Shown one piece after another: positions 5,379 to 6,901 of a DNA stretch of 6,901 nucleotides. The notes beneath the pieces are model-generated. The model had not been told where the DNA came from, did no database searches, and was given only the letters and a program-made list of their open reading frames with translations. Where the stretch lies: NCBI GenBank assembly GCA_030377945.1, contig JAUCGD010000170.1:1-6901 (forward strand). The letters run 5' to 3'. Made by a program: the position numbers and the translations under genes. The DNA comes from Desulfobacterales bacterium HSG17 (GTDB taxonomy: Bacteria > Desulfobacterota > Desulfobacteria > Desulfobacterales > Desulfococcaceae). How positions within the stretch are numbered: the first letter of the stretch is position 1; every line of letters begins with the position of its first letter.

Positions 5379-6197
5379 ATGAATAAAAATAATGCAGAAA
5401 CTATTAAGCAGGTTTTACAATATAAAGACGGAGATTGGAAAGAGTTAACAAGGGAATTAATAGGTGAAGAGCCTTTGTTGATTCAGGTGGAAGGCAATCC
5501 TTATGCGGTTGTCATGCGCACAATCGGGGATGAACTTTTCCATGCTGCCGGGTTCTGCCTTGCAGAAGGGCTGGCAGACAGGCCCGAAGATTTTGCTTCA
5601 ATCGGGTTTTGTAAGGAAATGGACTCTAATGTTGTCACCATAACATTGAATCCCCAAAGGCGGGTAAAGGTTGCACATCTTCTTGAAAGACGTGGATTTA
5701 TCAGCCAGACAAGCTGCGGTATATGCGGGAAGGAACTGATATGTGATCTTCAGCAGATTTTAAAACCAGTGTCAGATAAAACTTATATTTCTGTTGAACA
5801 GGCAGAGTCCTGTGTTACCCGGCTTTCAGAATCCCAGAAATTATACAGGGACACAGGAACTTCCCATGCTTCCATGATCTTTAATTCCCGGTTCGAGCAA
5901 ATGTCTGCTGCTGAAGATGTTGGCCGCCATAATGCACTGGACAAGGCTATTGGAAAAGTTTTCATGGATGGGAAACTTTCTGAAGCCTGTGTTGGTGTCA
6001 TGTCTTCCAGGATAAGTTATGAACTGGTTCAAAAGTCGGCCAGGGCACAGATTGAGATTCTTATCGGCATGTCTTACCCCACAGCCCTGGCTGTGGAACT
6101 GGCAGACAGTCTTAATATGAGTATTGCCTGCATCAGTGAAAAAAAAGGGTTTTTGGTTTTCTGCGGTCAGGAAAGGTTTGGACCGGGAAAAGGTTAG
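5379..6197 (+). CDS. fdhD: FdhD, sulfurtransferase for formate dehydrogenase maturation
   Basis: This is a 272-residue member of the FdhD family, full length for the family. FdhD takes sulfur from a cysteine desulfurase (IscS in E. coli) and passes it to the molybdenum or tungsten bis-MGD cofactor of formate dehydrogenase, which is inactive without this sulfuration. It acts in the cytoplasm. Visible hallmarks are EEPLLIQVEGNPYAVVMRT (30-48), the CGIC pair C113/C116 in the mobile loop corresponding to the essential sulfur-carrying cysteines, DTGTSHAS (158-165), AEDVGRHNALDKAIG (178-192), SSRISYELVQK (209-219) and PTALAVELA (234-242). The ATG has a TGAGGTGG Shine-Dalgarno (5368-5375) and a candidate promoter. 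No formate dehydrogenase or moco gene adjoins it, so it serves enzymes encoded elsewhere. Its last codons (FGPGKG) lie in a degenerate 15-bp repeat that continues past the stop, so the extreme C-terminus may be an addition. The assignment is very secure. Confidence 0.97.
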   Translation: MNKNNAETIKQVLQYKDGDWKELTRELIGEEPLLIQVEGNPYAVVMRTIGDELFHAAGFCLAEGLADRPEDFASIGFCKEMDSNVVTITLNPQRRVKVAHLLERRGFISQTSCGICGKELICDLQQILKPVSDKTYISVEQAESCVTRLSESQKLYRDTGTSHASMIFNSRFEQMSAAEDVGRHNALDKAIGKVFMDGKLSEACVGVMSSRISYELVQKSARAQIEILIGMSYPTALAVELADSLNMSIACISEKKGFLVFCGQERFGPGKG

Positions 6198-6249
6198 ACC
6201 GGATAAGCTTGGGCCGGATAAGTTTGAACCGGGAAAGACCGGGAAAAAA
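6176..6249 (+). repeat. Degenerate 15-bp tandem repeat across the fdhD stop codon
   Basis: About five imperfect units of the form GTTTGRACCGGRWAA can be read: 6176-6191, 6193-6206, 6207-6221, 6222-6236 and a shortened 6237-6249. The fdhD TAG (6195-6197) lies in the second unit. Shifted by one frame, the repeat stays open and reads as a repeated R/G-P-D/G-K peptide, which hints that the stop position can move by slippage. Confidence 0.6.
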
Positions 6250-6296
6250 TGGATAATAAATATACAAACAACCTGATAAATGAATCAAGCCCTTAA

Positions 6297-6324
6297 ACGG
6301 TAGCGCCGCCTTACACGGCGGCAA
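6297..6324. repeat. Solo REP of the same family as the REPIN arms
   Basis: ACGGTAGCGCCGCCTTACAC followed by GGCGGCAA forms a GCCGCC/GGCGGC stem (6305-6310 / 6317-6322). It matches 22 of 28 positions of 3651-3678. One stem difference is compensatory (G-C here, T-A there), which supports a conserved structure. Confidence 0.65.
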
Positions 6325-6414
6325 CTAAGTTATATACTTGATGCTCATAGGTTCCGGTGAATTTATTAATTAAAAGCTTTTTAGGGATTTGCCAAATATT
6401 AATCTACCCATGCG

Positions 6415-6436
6415 GCCTGGAGCTAAAGCTCCAGGC
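6415..6436. repeat. Perfect 10-bp hairpin with a 2-nt AA gap
   Basis: GCCTGGAGCT (6415-6424) and AGCTCCAGGC (6427-6436) are exact complements. A partial echo, CCAGGCTAAAACCTG, follows at 6448-6462. There is no T-run, so it is a REP-like palindrome rather than an intrinsic terminator. No gene is seen between 6198 and 6478. Confidence 0.5.
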
Positions 6437-6478
6437 TATAAGCTGAACCAGGCTAAAACCTGCTGTTAAAGTCATATT

Positions 6479-6901
6479 TTGTTATTTATTCAGCACCCTT
6501 TAGATGCGCATGATTACCTGCAAGAAATGCAGAAATGGCTTGACCGGGAAGATAAGACATTCAGTAATTTTCCAGGATTTGGGGAGCAGTTTGAAGATGC
6601 CCTGGATTTTTTATATCCAAATGAACTGGAAGAATCTGACTGGGAATATGTTAATCCTCTGGTTGCTTCTGATAAAAAAAGAATTCCTGAAGATAAGAAA
6701 ATATTGCTTCCCTCCACAGATTAGCCTTTGATGAAGATGAGTTTTTGAAATTATTAGCCATATCAACAGAATTATCACTTCAGACGGAGAAAGCTATTGC
6801 ACTTGCTCGTTCATGTGGTACTTCTGATGAACTTTTTGGAATCTATGCAGAATATTTTAGATGGAAACAAGATTATTTAACAGCTAATATTATGGGACTT
6901 A
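6479..6901 (+). pseudogene. Unrecognised gene, frameshifted and cut by the window edge
   Basis: The first frame (6479-6724) reads from a TTG; the first in-frame ATG is 6527. It gives an acidic, aromatic sequence with LDREDKTFSNFPGFGEQFEDALDFLYPNELEESDWEYVNPLV and ends DKKILLPSTD-stop. A second frame, open from 6697 to the edge, continues as RLAFDEDEFLKLLAISTELSLQTEKAIALARSCGTSDELFGIYAEYF. Both frames have similar composition and neither has its own start, so one gene with a single-base loss at about 6716-6721 is the simplest reading. There is no Shine-Dalgarno before the TTG and a palindrome lies 43 bases upstream, so the 5' end is probably also lost. I do not recognise the family. A sequencing indel cannot be excluded. 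Confidence 0.45.

Noticed and set aside
6674..6681. A-run (seven As then G) as a programmed -1 frameshift site joining the two frames of the last gene
   Set aside because: After a shift here the new frame meets TGA at 6688 and TAA at 6694, so the frame change must lie further downstream.

Overview
The window (about 45% GC by eye, one dominant strand) looks like an accessory region of an anaerobic bacterium. An fdhD gene implies formate dehydrogenase metabolism. A NACHT-FGE sensor carrying a diversity-generating-retroelement (DGR) type variable tail, together with abundant REP-like hairpins, is the style of genome I associate with Desulfobacterota. That taxonomic guess is inference only. All convincing genes are on the + strand.

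Layout. 1-226: a cluster of four short hairpins with 3-nt loops (REP-like), then a Shine-Dalgarno. 227-3535: a 1102-residue NACHT NTPase with an N-terminal helical region, a short GI-A-N-V-G-Q motif, the NACHT module, and a C-terminal FGE-sulfatase/C-type-lectin-fold domain whose last 45 codons look like a DGR variable region. 3511-4020: a 254/256-bp tandem duplication that begins inside the last codons of the NACHT gene and ends inside the first six codons of the next gene. Each unit contains an inverted pair of REP sequences (a REPIN) and a strong ribosome binding site. 4003-4551: a 182-residue small protein with two copies of the same GI-A-N-V-G-Q motif, a charged helical middle and a hydrophobic C-terminus. 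4551-5086: remnants, namely a 16-codon ORF overlapping the stop by one base and a C-terminal fragment of an SMC/Rad50-like ATPase. 5068-5217: a nested palindromic element whose 19-bp terminal arm supplies the fragment's last codons. 5379-6197: an intact fdhD with its own plausible promoter. 6176-6478: degenerate 15-bp repeats across the fdhD stop, a solo REP and a perfect hairpin. 6479-6901: an unrecognised gene that lacks a good start, is frameshifted near 6716 and runs off the window.

How the parts may work together. The large protein has the form of an NLR/STAND sensor: a diversifiable ligand-binding tail, a NACHT switch, and a short motif that recurs twice in the adjacent small protein. 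That 1 + 2 motif arrangement resembles the fungal NWD2/HET-s pair, where a NACHT receptor templates a two-repeat amyloid onto a membrane-active effector. The working hypothesis is therefore a DGR-diversified NLR that signals through a short motif to a small, possibly membrane-targeting effector. The motif recurrence, the NNC codon pattern and the duplication are read directly from the sequence. The signalling model is inference. No reverse transcriptase, template repeat or avd-type accessory gene is in the window, so diversification would have to be driven from outside it or be extinct. fdhD is probably unrelated housekeeping sequence at the edge of this accessory block.
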